Below, in pieces: positions 15,394 to 23,571 of a stretch of 64,000 bases of DNA. A program made the position numbers and the translations under genes. Under the pieces are notes generated by a model. It saw only the letters and a list, made by a program, of their open reading frames with translations. It made no database searches and had not been told where the DNA came from. Origin of the DNA: Ruminococcus_G sp050944435 (GTDB lineage: Bacteria; Bacillota; Clostridia; Lachnospirales; Lachnospiraceae); assembly GCA_050944435.1 (NCBI GenBank), contig JBMNRB010000001.1, positions 62,001 through 126,000 on the forward strand, written 5' to 3'. Within the stretch, counting starts at the first letter, position 1, and every line of letters begins with the position of its first letter.

Positions 15394-17117
15394 TTCTGCA
15401 GGCATTGGTACAGCATTATGAAAATCTGGCAGCCGAAAAGAAAGTTTCCAGAGAAGGATGGAGTCAGGCGAAGGTTTCCTATGCACTCAATCTGTCTCAG
15501 GAAGGGGAGATAACAGGAGTTATCTCTTTGAAGCAGGAGGTGGAAAAAGGGAAAAAGAAGGTATGGCTTCCAGCCCTTTTAGAGGTGCCGGAAATGGTCA
15601 CCCGTTCTTCTGGGATTTCGGCCAACTTTTTATGTGATAATTCTAAATACATTCTGGGTATCGACGCCGATGGGGGCGGTCAGAGAGTGGAGGACTGTTA
15701 CCAGGCTGCGAAAGAAAGACATTTATCCTTATTGAGAGATACAGAAGGTGAGATGGCTCGGGCAGTCAGAAACTTTTTCGAAAATTGGAATCCCAGGGAA
15801 GCACAAAGGTGCAGTGCAGTTCGAGATAACTGGGAAGAACTTACAGACGGCGGCAATCTGATTTTCTGTATGGGAATGCGTTATGCCCAGGACGATCCAG
15901 GGATAAGAGAGACTTGGGGAAAGGAAAGAAATATATCAGAAGGAGTAGAAGGAATCTGTCTGGTGACAGGAAAACCAGAGGAAATATCCAGAATTCACAA
16001 GACAATAAAGGGAGTTCCAGGTGCCCAATCCAGCGGAGCGGCACTGGTATCTTTCAATGCCCCGGCGTTTGAATCTTATGGAAAGGAGCAAAGTTACAAT
16101 GCTCCGGTTGGCCGATATGCGGAATTCGCTTATACGACTGCACTGAATTATCTGTTGAGCCAGAAAGAGCATACATTTCAGCTTGGAGATTCGATGATTT
16201 TGTTTTGGGCGGAAAGTGGGAAAAAGGAGTATCAGCAGGCCTTCTTTGCTTTTGCGGATCCAAAACCGGATAATCAGGAGGTGATAAAGGGGATCTTTAA
16301 AAATCTGAGAATGTACAGGCCGATCTGTGTGGACGGCATTGAATTAAACCCGGAGCAGAGATTTTACATTTTAAGCTTGGCGCCGAATGCGGCGAGATTG
16401 TCGGTGCGTTTTTTCTATCAGGATACTTTTGGCAATGTTTTGCAGAATATTGCCAGACATTATGAAAGGATGGCGATGGTGAAACCGGTCTGGGAGGATA
16501 GGGAATATTTAGGAGTAAGGCGGATGCTGTTTGAGACTGTAAATCAGAAATCCAGGGATAAATCTCCGATTCCCAATATGGCTGCCATGGTGCTGCAGGC
16601 CATTATCTCAGGAACACGATATCCGGCCAGTCTATATACAGACACGTTGATTCGAATTCGGGCAGAACAGGGGCATATTACCTGGGGGCGGGCATCTGTC
16701 ATGAAGGCCTACCTGATCAAAAATTACAAATGGGAGGAAGGAGAAAAATTTATGGGATTAAATGAGGAGAGCAAAGATACGGCTTATGTGCTGGGCAGGC
16801 TGTTTGCCATTTTGGAAGCGATTCAGATGGATGCGAATCCGGGGATCAAAGCTACGATTCGAGATCGTTATTTCAATTCGGCATGTGCGACACCGGCGTC
16901 TATTTTTCCGGTTTTAATCAAGCTAAAAAACAGTCACATGAAAAAGCTGGAACGGGAGAAAGGAAGTTCCAAGATTTATTATGAACAGCAGCTGACAAAG
17001 ATTATGGGCAAGTTAGAGAAGTTTCCAAGGCGTCTTTCTCTGGAGGAGCAGGGGAAATTTGCTCTTGGGTATTATCATCAGATGCAGAAAAAATATGAAA
17101 AACGGGAGGAGAATTAG
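15390..17117 (+). CDS. cas8c: Type I-C Cascade large subunit Cas8c (Csd1)
   Basis: A 575-residue protein, usual for Csd1. The N-terminus MILQALVQHYENLAAE and blocks MVTRSSGISANFLCDNSKYI, GVPGAQSSGAALVSFNAPAF and RFYILSLAPNAARLSVRFFY are family-typical. Cas8c recognises the PAM and anchors Cascade on target DNA. It overlaps cas5 by four bases and abuts cas7. The last 121 codons also form a separate reading unit with its own ribosome site (see cas11c). No lesions are visible. Confidence 0.94.
   Translation: MILQALVQHYENLAAEKKVSREGWSQAKVSYALNLSQEGEITGVISLKQEVEKGKKKVWLPALLEVPEMVTRSSGISANFLCDNSKYILGIDADGGGQRVEDCYQAAKERHLSLLRDTEGEMARAVRNFFENWNPREAQRCSAVRDNWEELTDGGNLIFCMGMRYAQDDPGIRETWGKERNISEGVEGICLVTGKPEEISRIHKTIKGVPGAQSSGAALVSFNAPAFESYGKEQSYNAPVGRYAEFAYTTALNYLLSQKEHTFQLGDSMILFWAESGKKEYQQAFFAFADPKPDNQEVIKGIFKNLRMYRPICVDGIELNPEQRFYILSLAPNAARLSVRFFYQDTFGNVLQNIARHYERMAMVKPVWEDREYLGVRRMLFETVNQKSRDKSPIPNMAAMVLQAIISGTRYPASLYTDTLIRIRAEQGHITWGRASVMKAYLIKNYKWEEGEKFMGLNEESKDTAYVLGRLFAILEAIQMDANPGIKATIRDRYFNSACATPASIFPVLIKLKNSHMKKLEREKGSSKIYYEQQLTKIMGKLEKFPRRLSLEEQGKFALGYYHQMQKKYEKREEN
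16752..17117 (+). CDS. cas11c: Cas11c small subunit from an internal start in cas8c
   Basis: Within cas8c, in the same frame, the purine-rich stretch GGGAGGAAGGAG (16732-16743) precedes ATG 16752 by eight bases, an ideal ribosome site in the middle of a gene. The product would be 121 residues beginning MGLNEESKDTAYVLGRLFAI, entirely helical. Type I-C systems are known to translate the small subunit Cas11c independently from the 3' end of cas8c; the position and start sequence here fit. Cas11 lines the Cascade belly and supports R-loop formation. Confidence 0.75.
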   Translation: MGLNEESKDTAYVLGRLFAILEAIQMDANPGIKATIRDRYFNSACATPASIFPVLIKLKNSHMKKLEREKGSSKIYYEQQLTKIMGKLEKFPRRLSLEEQGKFALGYYHQMQKKYEKREEN

Positions 17118-18029
17118 ATGGGAGAGGCAATTAAAAACAGATATGAATTTGTGATTTTATTTGATGTGGAAAACGGAAATCCCAACGGGGATCCAGATGC
17201 TGGCAATATGCCGAGGATCGATCCGGAAAGCGGTTTGGGACTGGTAACAGATGTGTGTCTGAAACGGAAAATCAGAAACTATGTGGAGACGGTGAAAGAA
17301 GATACCGACGGCTATAAGATCTACATCAAAGAAGATGTTCCTCTGAACCGCAGCGACAGAGAAGCCTGCGAGGCTTTAGGAATTGAGGAGACTGAGGAGA
17401 AAAAGGTAACGGAATCTCTGAAAAAATTAAGAAAAAATGATCCGGATGCTGATCGAAAACTTCGGGATTATATGTGTGAACACTTTTATGATATCCGTAC
17501 TTTTGGAGCAGTTATGACTACTTTTGTCAAGGCTTCATTAAATTGCGGGCAGGTACGGGGACCGGTGCAGCTTGGTTTTGCCAGAAGTATTGATCCCATC
17601 ATCAGTCAGGAAATTACAATTACGAGGGTTGCTATTACTACGGAAAAGGATGCGGAAAATAAAAGTACGGAGATGGGAAGAAAAAGTATTGTTCCCTACG
17701 GTTTGTATCGTGCGGAAGGATACATTTCGGCCAATCTTGCCCGCAGGGTAACCGGTTTTTCGGAAGAGGATCTGGAGCTGCTGTGGGAAGCAATTATCAA
17801 TATGTTTGAGCATGACCACTCGGCAGCTAGGGGAAAAATGGCAGTTCGGGAATTGATAGTCTTTAAGCACAGTAAGGAATTGGGAGATTGTCCCGCGTAT
17901 AAACTTTTTGATGCAGTGGAGGTTAAGAGAAAAGAAGAAGTGGAATATCCGCGCAGTTATCAGGATTACAAGGTACAGATATGGGAAGACCAGATTCCTG
18001 ATTCTGTGGAAGTAAAAAGGATGATATGA
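17118..18029 (+). CDS. cas7: Type I-C Cascade backbone protein Cas7 (Csd2)
   Basis: A 303-residue protein starting directly after the cas8c stop, with GGGAGGAG upstream. The first segment RYEFVILFDVENGNPNGDPD is the diagnostic Csd2 strand. The middle shows YDIRTFGAVMTTF and RGPVQLGFARSIDPI, and then MGRKSIVPYGLYRAEGYISA. Cas7 subunits polymerise along the crRNA spacer. The end overlaps cas4 by four bases. Confidence 0.95.
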   Translation: MGEAIKNRYEFVILFDVENGNPNGDPDAGNMPRIDPESGLGLVTDVCLKRKIRNYVETVKEDTDGYKIYIKEDVPLNRSDREACEALGIEETEEKKVTESLKKLRKNDPDADRKLRDYMCEHFYDIRTFGAVMTTFVKASLNCGQVRGPVQLGFARSIDPIISQEITITRVAITTEKDAENKSTEMGRKSIVPYGLYRAEGYISANLARRVTGFSEEDLELLWEAIINMFEHDHSAARGKMAVRELIVFKHSKELGDCPAYKLFDAVEVKRKEEVEYPRSYQDYKVQIWEDQIPDSVEVKRMI

Positions 18030-18694
18030 TGGAATATTCGGAAGATGACTATTTGATGATCTCGGGAATTCAGCATTTTAAATTTTGCAGAAGACAGTGG
18101 GCCCTGATTCATATAGAACAGCAGTGGGCGGAAAATGTACATACTGTCACAGGAGAATTGATGCACAGGAAAGTTCATGATCCTTATGTGACAGAAAAGA
18201 GGAAAGATACGATAATTACCAGGGCGCTTCCTGTTTCATCCAGAAAATTGGGCGTGAGCGGAGAATGCGATGTGGTGGAATTTCATAAATGTGAAGATGG
18301 TATAAAGCTGCATGGACACCGAGGACTGTATTCTGTATATCCAGTGGAATATAAGAAAGGGAAGCCTAAGCTGACGGAAGAGGATAAGCTGCAGTTGGGA
18401 GCCCAGGCAATGTGCTTGGAAGAAATGTTCTCCGTACAGATTCCGGAAGGGGCAATTTTTTATGGTGAAACCAGACGTCGGGAAGCAGTAGAGATTACAG
18501 AAGAGCTGCGGCAGGAGATCCAAGAAATGTTTCAGGAAATGCATCAGTATTATGAAAGACAGTACACGCCCAAGGTAAAATATAAAAAGTCCTGTAATTC
18601 TTGTTCTTTAAAAGAAATCTGTTTACCCAGATTGAGTAAAAGCAGCTCTGTAGAAACGTATATCCAGAAAATGTTGGCGGAGGCAGGGGAATGA
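18026..18694 (+). CDS. cas4: Cas4 Fe-S exonuclease (type I-C adaptation)
   Basis: A 222-residue RecB-like nuclease. Four cysteines for the 4Fe-4S cluster are present: one in KFCRRQWALI (about residue 21) and three in SCNSCSLKEICLP near the C-terminus. Nuclease motifs are GECDVVEF (Asp), VEYKKGKPK (Glu/Lys) and the QLGAQAMCLEE segment. Cas4 trims prespacers and sets PAM-dependent orientation with Cas1-Cas2. The start is ATG 18026, within the cas7 stop region (ATGATGG); it overlaps cas1 by four bases. Confidence 0.93.
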   Translation: MMEYSEDDYLMISGIQHFKFCRRQWALIHIEQQWAENVHTVTGELMHRKVHDPYVTEKRKDTIITRALPVSSRKLGVSGECDVVEFHKCEDGIKLHGHRGLYSVYPVEYKKGKPKLTEEDKLQLGAQAMCLEEMFSVQIPEGAIFYGETRRREAVEITEELRQEIQEMFQEMHQYYERQYTPKVKYKKSCNSCSLKEICLPRLSKSSSVETYIQKMLAEAGE

Positions 18695-19722
18695 AGAAGT
18701 TATTAAATACATTATATATTACTTCTGAGAATAGTTATCTGGCTTTAGATGGAGAAAACGTTGTCGTTTTACAAGAAAAAGAAGAGGTTGGCAGGCTGCC
18801 TTTGCATAATTTGGAAGGAATCGTTTCTTTTGGGTATCGGGGAACCAGTCCGGCACTGATGGGAGCCTGTGCAGATCGGAATATTTCTCTGTGTTATCTT
18901 ACTCCGCAAGGCAAATTCCTTGCCAGAGTTTCCGGAAAGACGAAAGGAAATGTATTGCTGCGACAGCAGCAGTATGCTGCCAGTCAGGATGAGACTGTCA
19001 GTCTGGAAATAGCAAAAAATTGCATTGTTGGGAAAATACACAATGCCCGCTGGGTGTTGGAACGTGCGCTCAGAGATCACAGGATGCAGATTGATGAAGA
19101 GAGAGTAAAAGCGGCGTCTGATTTTATGAAAAATTCGCTGAGCTGCATTCAAAAATGCCAGTCAAAGGAACAGCTTCGGGGATATGAAGGTGAGGCGGCG
19201 AGTATTTACTTCAGTGTTTTTGACGAACTGATCTTACAGCAGAAAAAGGACTTCGTGTTTCATGGCAGAAACAGAAGACCGCCTCTGGATAAAGTGAATG
19301 CGCTGTTATCCTTTGTGTATACTTTACTGACCAACAATATTACTTCGGCACTGGAAACCGTGGGACTGGATCCTTATGTGGGATATCTGCATACAGAGCG
19401 TCCGGGGCGGGCATCACTTTCCCTGGATCTAATAGAGGAGCTCAGGGCTGTCCTGGCGGATCGATTCGTTTTATCTTTAATCAATAAAAAAATAGTTAAC
19501 GGGAAAAATTTTTCACAGCAGGAAAATGGCGCTGTTTTGATGGATGATGAACTTCGAAGGAAAGTGTTGACGGAATGGCAGAATAAGAAGAAGGAGACAT
19601 TGACCCATCCTTATCTAAATGAGAAAGTGGAATGGGGAATGGTTCCTTATGTGCAGGCGATGCTTTTGGCCAGATTTCTGAGAGGAGATCTCGATGGGTA
19701 TCCGGTATTTATGTGGAAATGA
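18691..19722 (+). CDS. cas1: Cas1 spacer integrase
   Basis: A 343-residue integrase. Metal ligands are recognisable: Glu in LRGYEGEAASIYF (about residue 166), His in GYLHTERPGRASLSLDLIEE (about 234) and the acidic residues of the same block. The N-terminal beta domain (MKKLLNTLYITSENSYLALD) mediates dimerisation. With Cas2 it inserts new spacers at the leader-proximal repeat. It is ATGA-coupled to cas4 and lies 9 bases before cas2. Confidence 0.95.
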   Translation: MKKLLNTLYITSENSYLALDGENVVVLQEKEEVGRLPLHNLEGIVSFGYRGTSPALMGACADRNISLCYLTPQGKFLARVSGKTKGNVLLRQQQYAASQDETVSLEIAKNCIVGKIHNARWVLERALRDHRMQIDEERVKAASDFMKNSLSCIQKCQSKEQLRGYEGEAASIYFSVFDELILQQKKDFVFHGRNRRPPLDKVNALLSFVYTLLTNNITSALETVGLDPYVGYLHTERPGRASLSLDLIEELRAVLADRFVLSLINKKIVNGKNFSQQENGAVLMDDELRRKVLTEWQNKKKETLTHPYLNEKVEWGMVPYVQAMLLARFLRGDLDGYPVFMWK

Positions 19723-19731
19723 GGTGACAAA

Positions 19732-20022
19732 ATGCTGGTATTGATTACGTACGATGTGAATACGGAAACTGCAGCGGGTAAGAAAAGGCTGAGGAAGGTG
19801 GCAAAACAGTGTGTAAATTATGGGAGAAGGGTACAGAATTCTGTGTTTGAGTGTATTGTAGATAATGCCCAGTGTGTTGCGTTAAAAGCACTTTTGACGG
19901 ATATTATAGATGAAGAAGTAGACAGCTTGCGTTTTTACTACCTTGGTAATAAGTATCAGACAAAGGTAGAGCATGTGGGCGTTGACAGGGGGATTCCAGC
20001 TGATCAAACTTTGATTTTATAG
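19732..20022 (+). CDS. cas2: Cas2 adaptation protein
   Basis: A 96-residue ferredoxin-fold protein of normal length. It begins MLVLITYDVNTETAAGKKRL with the conserved Asp at residue 8, has NYGRRVQNSVFECIVDNAQC, and ends in the strand DSLRFYYLGNKYQTKVEHVG. It bridges two Cas1 dimers. It is the last cas gene; the leader begins right after its stop. Confidence 0.95.
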   Translation: MLVLITYDVNTETAAGKKRLRKVAKQCVNYGRRVQNSVFECIVDNAQCVALKALLTDIIDEEVDSLRFYYLGNKYQTKVEHVGVDRGIPADQTLIL

Positions 20023-20198
20023 TATAAGTGCGAATCGTAAGTGAACATAAAAAGCTTAGAGGATTCGCACCGGGAAAAAGAGATAAAATGTGATTATTGA
20101 GAAGAAGTTGATAGGGAAAAGAAAGAATATGAATAGAGAAAATGTGAAATTTAGTGGTTTTCCATAGAAAAGCGAACTGATTATTGGTTATAATTGCC
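20023..20198 (+). promoter_or_regulatory. CRISPR leader
   Basis: A 176-base AT-rich, purine-rich leader between cas2 and the first repeat. At its start GTGCGAATC (20028-20036) and GATTCGCAC (20062-20070) form a perfect 9-base dyad around a 25-base loop; a similar element follows cas2 in other I-C loci as I recall them. Its position defines new spacer entry at the 20199 end and transcription in the plus direction. Confidence 0.7.
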
Positions 20199-21158
20199 GT
20201 CGTTCCCCACGCGGGAACGTGGATTGAAATAAGGCGATAATATCAAGGAATTTATTAATCCATTGTCGTTCCCCACGCGGGAACGTGGATTGAAATCTCT
20301 GGTGTGGCGTTTATTCTTGTATGTCTGCTATCGTCGTTCCCCACGCGGGAACGTGGATTGAAATTAAATCGGTCTCCGTTTGAAGGAGTACCTATGACAG
20401 TCGTTCCCCACGCGGGAACGTGGATTGAAATACAAGATCGCAGAGCAGGCGGCGCAGACTAGCACAACGTCGTTCCCCACGCGGGAACGTGGATTGAAAT
20501 TTTCAAAATCCATTACGTTCGCGTCTGGAGACTTCGTCGTTCCCCACGCGGGAACGTGGATTGAAATCTAGAAAATGATGGTATACATTACCTAGAAATC
20601 GTCGTTCCCCACGCGGGAACGTGGATTGAAATACGTGACCGAGAATATATCTGAGGATTCTGCAATGTCGTTCCCCACGCGGGAACGTGGATTGAAATTG
20701 TCAAGAAAAGTTACGGCATACCGGGGAACCGTCGTCGTTCCCCACGCGGGAACGTGGATTGAAATATTCCTCCAAACATTAGTTCTGATTGCGAATTAGT
20801 CGTTCCCCACGCGGGAACGTGGATTGAAATTCTGGTGGAAAGAGACAGGCAGGCATCCGTATTTGTCGTTCCCCACGCGGGAACGTGGATTGAAATAAGT
20901 ATGTTTTTACAGACGAAAATACTGTTTTAGTCGTTCCCCACGCGGGAACGTGGATTGAAATAAAAATCAACAGTCCTTCCAAAGTAGCAATAAAGTCGTT
21001 CCCCACGCGGGAACGTGGATTGAAATCGTAGGTCATGCGGTCACCTCCATAGATTTCCGGCCGTTCCCCACGCGGGAACGTGGATTGAAATTTCTGTGGA
21101 AGTCCAGCTTTCCACCACCTCACCATTGTCGTTCCCATGCGGGAGTATAGATAAAGTC
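20199..21158 (+). CRISPR. Type I-C CRISPR array, 15 repeats, 14 spacers
   Basis: The repeat is 32 bases, starting GTCGTTCCCC and ending GGATTGAAAT, with internal hairpin GTTCCC-CACGC-GGGAAC. Repeats start at 20199, 20265, 20333, 20400, 20469, 20536, 20601, 20667, 20734, 20799, 20865, 20930, 20995, 21060 and 21128. Repeats 1-13 are identical by eye. Repeat 14 has T to C at position 2. The last (21128-21158) is degenerate, with a lost C and an altered 3' half, marking the old end. Spacers are 33-37 bases. The leader and cas2 lie at the left, so spacers near 20231 are the newest. Spacer targets cannot be identified without a search. Confidence 0.98.
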
Positions 21159-21227
21159 TATCAATTTTTCGCACCAGAAGTCCCGTGCTATAGAAAAAGA
21201 TATAATCCCAATAATCATTTAAAAGGT

Positions 21228-21268
21228 TTGACATCGGCAGTGGTAACTGCTATACTGAACAATGTTCA
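21228..21268 (+). promoter_or_regulatory. Promoter with TetR operator before the tetR-2 gene
   Basis: TTGACA (21228-21233), a 17-base spacer and TATACT (21251-21256) form a near-consensus promoter. The perfect palindrome TGAACA-A-TGTTCA (21256-21268) covers the -10 edge and start site. The same 13-base palindrome recurs at 21905-21917. Confidence 0.75.
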
Positions 21269-21282
21269 TATTGAGGTGGTGA

Positions 21283-21846
21283 ATGATGAATACTGTCGTA
21301 ACATCAAAAGATGAAATTTTAAAAAACAGCCGTAAGTTAATTCAGCAGCAGGGATGGTCGGCGGTGAGTATCCGTTCCGTAGCTGCGGCTTCCGGCGTAT
21401 CTGTGGGGTCTATCTACAATTACTTTGGGTCAAAAGCTGAGCTGGTTAATGCTGCGGTGGAAAGCGTATGGCATGAAATTTTCCATCTTCCTCAGGAACC
21501 AATGGTATTTCGTGATACCCTGTCTTGTATTTCCTGGTTCTATGAACGTATGGAGTACGGCAGCAAAAAATATCCTGGTTTTTTTACTCTGCATTCTTTC
21601 AGTTTTGCAGGAGCGGAAAAAGCAGAGGGAAAGAAACTCATGTATCAGACCTGGAAGCATATTCAGGATAACTTGTGTTCTGTATTAGAACACGATCCCA
21701 ATGTCCGTCCGGATGCTTTTGGCGGACAATTCACAGCAGAAAAATTTGCCGATGCTTTGTTTTCATTAATATTGTCTTCATTGCTGCGGCAGGATTACGA
21801 TCCATTTTTTGTTTTAGAAATAATCCGGCGGACTCTTTATCAATAA
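21283..21846 (+). CDS. TetR/AcrR family transcriptional regulator
   Basis: A 187-residue regulator with an N-terminal HTH: ILKNSRKLIQQQGWSAVSIR and SGVSVGSIYNYFGSKAELVN (recognition helix, about residues 35-52). The C-terminal domain is helical and not assigned. Starts at 21283 or 21286 are equally possible; GAGGTGGTGA precedes them. It sits 15 bases after a perfect dyad that overlaps its promoter, and an identical dyad precedes the next gene. It therefore very likely represses itself and the membrane protein gene. It is adjacent to, but transcribed independently of, the CRISPR array. Confidence 0.87.
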   Translation: MMNTVVTSKDEILKNSRKLIQQQGWSAVSIRSVAAASGVSVGSIYNYFGSKAELVNAAVESVWHEIFHLPQEPMVFRDTLSCISWFYERMEYGSKKYPGFFTLHSFSFAGAEKAEGKKLMYQTWKHIQDNLCSVLEHDPNVRPDAFGGQFTAEKFADALFSLILSSLLRQDYDPFFVLEIIRRTLYQ

Positions 21847-21904
21847 AAAACAAGGGATAACATATTCCCCTGCATAAATATGCAGGGAATTTTATCCAGG
21901 AAAA

Positions 21905-21917
21905 TGAACAATGTTCA
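21905..21917 (+). promoter_or_regulatory. Second TGAACA-A-TGTTCA operator, before the membrane protein gene
   Basis: An exact 13-base copy of the palindrome at 21256-21268. It lies 64 bases upstream of the next gene's preferred start, marking that gene as a target of the TetR protein. Confidence 0.7.
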
Positions 21918-21980
21918 GAAGACGAAAAACTACGAAAGTTAAATGAAATGCAGAATGAAAATATGATAGGAGAATGGATT

Positions 21981-22646
21981 ATGCAGGCAATTGCTGAAAC
22001 TTTATTTGATACAGCTTATCTGATTTTGGTCATTACGATTGGAATATTGATGATTCGAAAAAGCGGGGGAGATAAACAGTTCCGATTGTTTGGCTGGATG
22101 GCGGTGGTGCTGGGAGCCGGGGACGCTTTTCATTTAGTTCCCCGCGCTTATGCTCTTTGCACCACAGGACTTGCCGACTACACAGTGGCTCTGGGAATTG
22201 GAAAATGGATTACATCCATTACCATGACTGTTTTTTACCTGCTGCTTTACCATGTCTGGCGGCAGCGGTACCGCGTAAAGGGCCGCAGTGCTTTGACTTT
22301 TATCGTATACAGTCTGGCTGTTCTGAGAATTGCTTTATGCATGATGCCTCAAAATCAATGGCTTAGTTCCGAGGCGCCGTTCATTTGGGGGATTTACCGC
22401 AATATTCCCTTTGCACTGCTGGGTCTTGTCATCATCGTATTGTTTTTCCAAAAAGCGAAGGAACACAAAGACCGCCCCTTCCGCTGGATGTGGCTGACCA
22501 TTGTGCTAAGTTTTGGATTTTATATTCCGGTGGTGCTGTGGGCGGATACGATTCCAGCCATTGGTATGCTGATGATTCCAAAAACCTGTGCCTACGTCTG
22601 GACGATTTTGATTGGCTATCGGGCAATGGCTAGCAATCAGCCGTGA
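21981..22646 (+). CDS. Seven-helix membrane protein of unknown family, TetR-controlled
   Basis: A 221-residue integral membrane protein. ATG 21981 is chosen for TAGGAGA at 21967-21973; ATG 21948 would add 11 residues without a comparable site. About seven hydrophobic segments are visible, among them AYLILVITIGILMI, LFGWMAVVLGAGDAFHLV, ITMTVFYLLLYHVW, FALLGLVIIVLFF and LTIVLSFGFYIPVVLW, separated by short basic loops. I recognise no transporter signature. The operator upstream suggests a stress- or ligand-induced membrane function, possibly the only target of the TetR regulator. Confidence 0.6.
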   Translation: MQAIAETLFDTAYLILVITIGILMIRKSGGDKQFRLFGWMAVVLGAGDAFHLVPRAYALCTTGLADYTVALGIGKWITSITMTVFYLLLYHVWRQRYRVKGRSALTFIVYSLAVLRIALCMMPQNQWLSSEAPFIWGIYRNIPFALLGLVIIVLFFQKAKEHKDRPFRWMWLTIVLSFGFYIPVVLWADTIPAIGMLMIPKTCAYVWTILIGYRAMASNQP

Positions 22647-22656
22647 GTTCGCAAAA

Positions 22657-23343
22657 TCAATCGATAATTTTTACCGTGACCAGAACGGTATCGCCGGGGT
22701 GTTTCCCGATTTTTCTGCGGATATCCTTTCGGATTCCGATAATATAGCAGATTGATCCATCAGAGTTTTTCACTCCCATATTCACAATACTGCCAACGTA
22801 GGGTTCGCCGTCAAAGGTTATATCTGCCTTTACCCTGCCTTTGCCCAGCTCTTTTTTGATATCCCAGGGAAAGCGTACATATGCGCCGCCTCTGTCGGGA
22901 ACCGGCTCTATTACTGCCAAAAAACGGTAAATCTGTTTTGCAGCCATGAAACAGCGCTTCTTTCTGCCGATATGTCTGATTATGGGGGGAACATATTTTC
23001 GCAAAATTTTATCCATTGGTTTTCCTTTAGCCAGTTCGTCAATCAATTTATCAAGATAACGGATCTCCTGCATTAACGGTTCCGTAATGTCTTCCACGCG
23101 TACACCGCAGACGACGCCTTTTATTAATTTCCTGGCAGGGTTCAGGCACGGTGCGTTTTTAAAAAAATCACCGTAGCAGACACATCCTTTGGCAGCGTTT
23201 TGAATTTCCTCTTCGGTATAGCCGGTGAGCCAGGAGATGACAGTGTTGACTTCTTTGGCCGTTCGGTTTTTCTTTACTGCTTTGTTTACCAGCAGCGGAT
23301 ATATTTTCCCAAAACTCATTCTATATACTTTTTCGTTGTCCAT
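22657..23343 (-). CDS. DUF2200-DUF1905 fusion protein
   Basis: A 228-residue soluble protein. The N-terminal half (residues 1-120; KVYRMSFGKIYPLLVNKA, WLTGYTEEEI, NPARKLIKGVVCGVRVEDI, MQEIRYLDKLIDELAKGKPM) is a complete DUF2200 domain. The C-terminal half (about 140-228; AYVRFPWDIKKELGKGRVKA, IIGIRKDIRRKIGKHPGDTV) is DUF1905, a small beta-barrel-like domain. Both are usually separate proteins of unknown function. The ribosome site GGGAGATA precedes the start. It shares the strand with the downstream gap and the uvrA remnant but is probably independent of them. Confidence 0.75.
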   Translation of the reverse strand: MDNEKVYRMSFGKIYPLLVNKAVKKNRTAKEVNTVISWLTGYTEEEIQNAAKGCVCYGDFFKNAPCLNPARKLIKGVVCGVRVEDITEPLMQEIRYLDKLIDELAKGKPMDKILRKYVPPIIRHIGRKKRCFMAAKQIYRFLAVIEPVPDRGGAYVRFPWDIKKELGKGRVKADITFDGEPYVGSIVNMGVKNSDGSICYIIGIRKDIRRKIGKHPGDTVLVTVKIID

Positions 23344-23385
23344 GAGGGTATCTCCCTTCTTTTTATTTTCTGTTCTATCTAAAAA

Positions 23386-23571
23386 TCAGAGGTATTTGCC
23401 AGTACAGCTTTCCGGAGCATTTTTTATGTCATTCAAGGTTTCCAGGGCGAGGGATGATTTGCCGGAACCGGATACGCTGGCGATACCTACGATTTGATTA
23501 AGCGGAATATCCACGTCAATGTTTTTCAGATTGTGTACTTTTGCACCTCGTATTTTCATTTTTTGGATCAT
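23386..23571 (-). pseudogene. UvrA-like excinuclease ATPase, N-terminal scrap
   Basis: The 61-codon frame MIQKMKIRGAKVHNLKNIDV, then IPLNQIVGIASVSGSGKSSL, is the first strand, turn and Walker A of a UvrA-type ABC ATPase. It stops 20 residues later in unrelated sequence (NDIKNAPESCTGKYL). UvrA proteins run 750-950 residues, so this is a remnant. It overlaps the 3' end of the AGCS symporter gene by 56 bases in another frame, which suggests that a deletion joined the two. Confidence 0.75.

Noticed and set aside
20779..21234. Open minus-strand frame of 151 codons with a repeated FQSTFPRGER pattern
   Set aside because: It is the translation of CRISPR repeats and spacers, not a gene.
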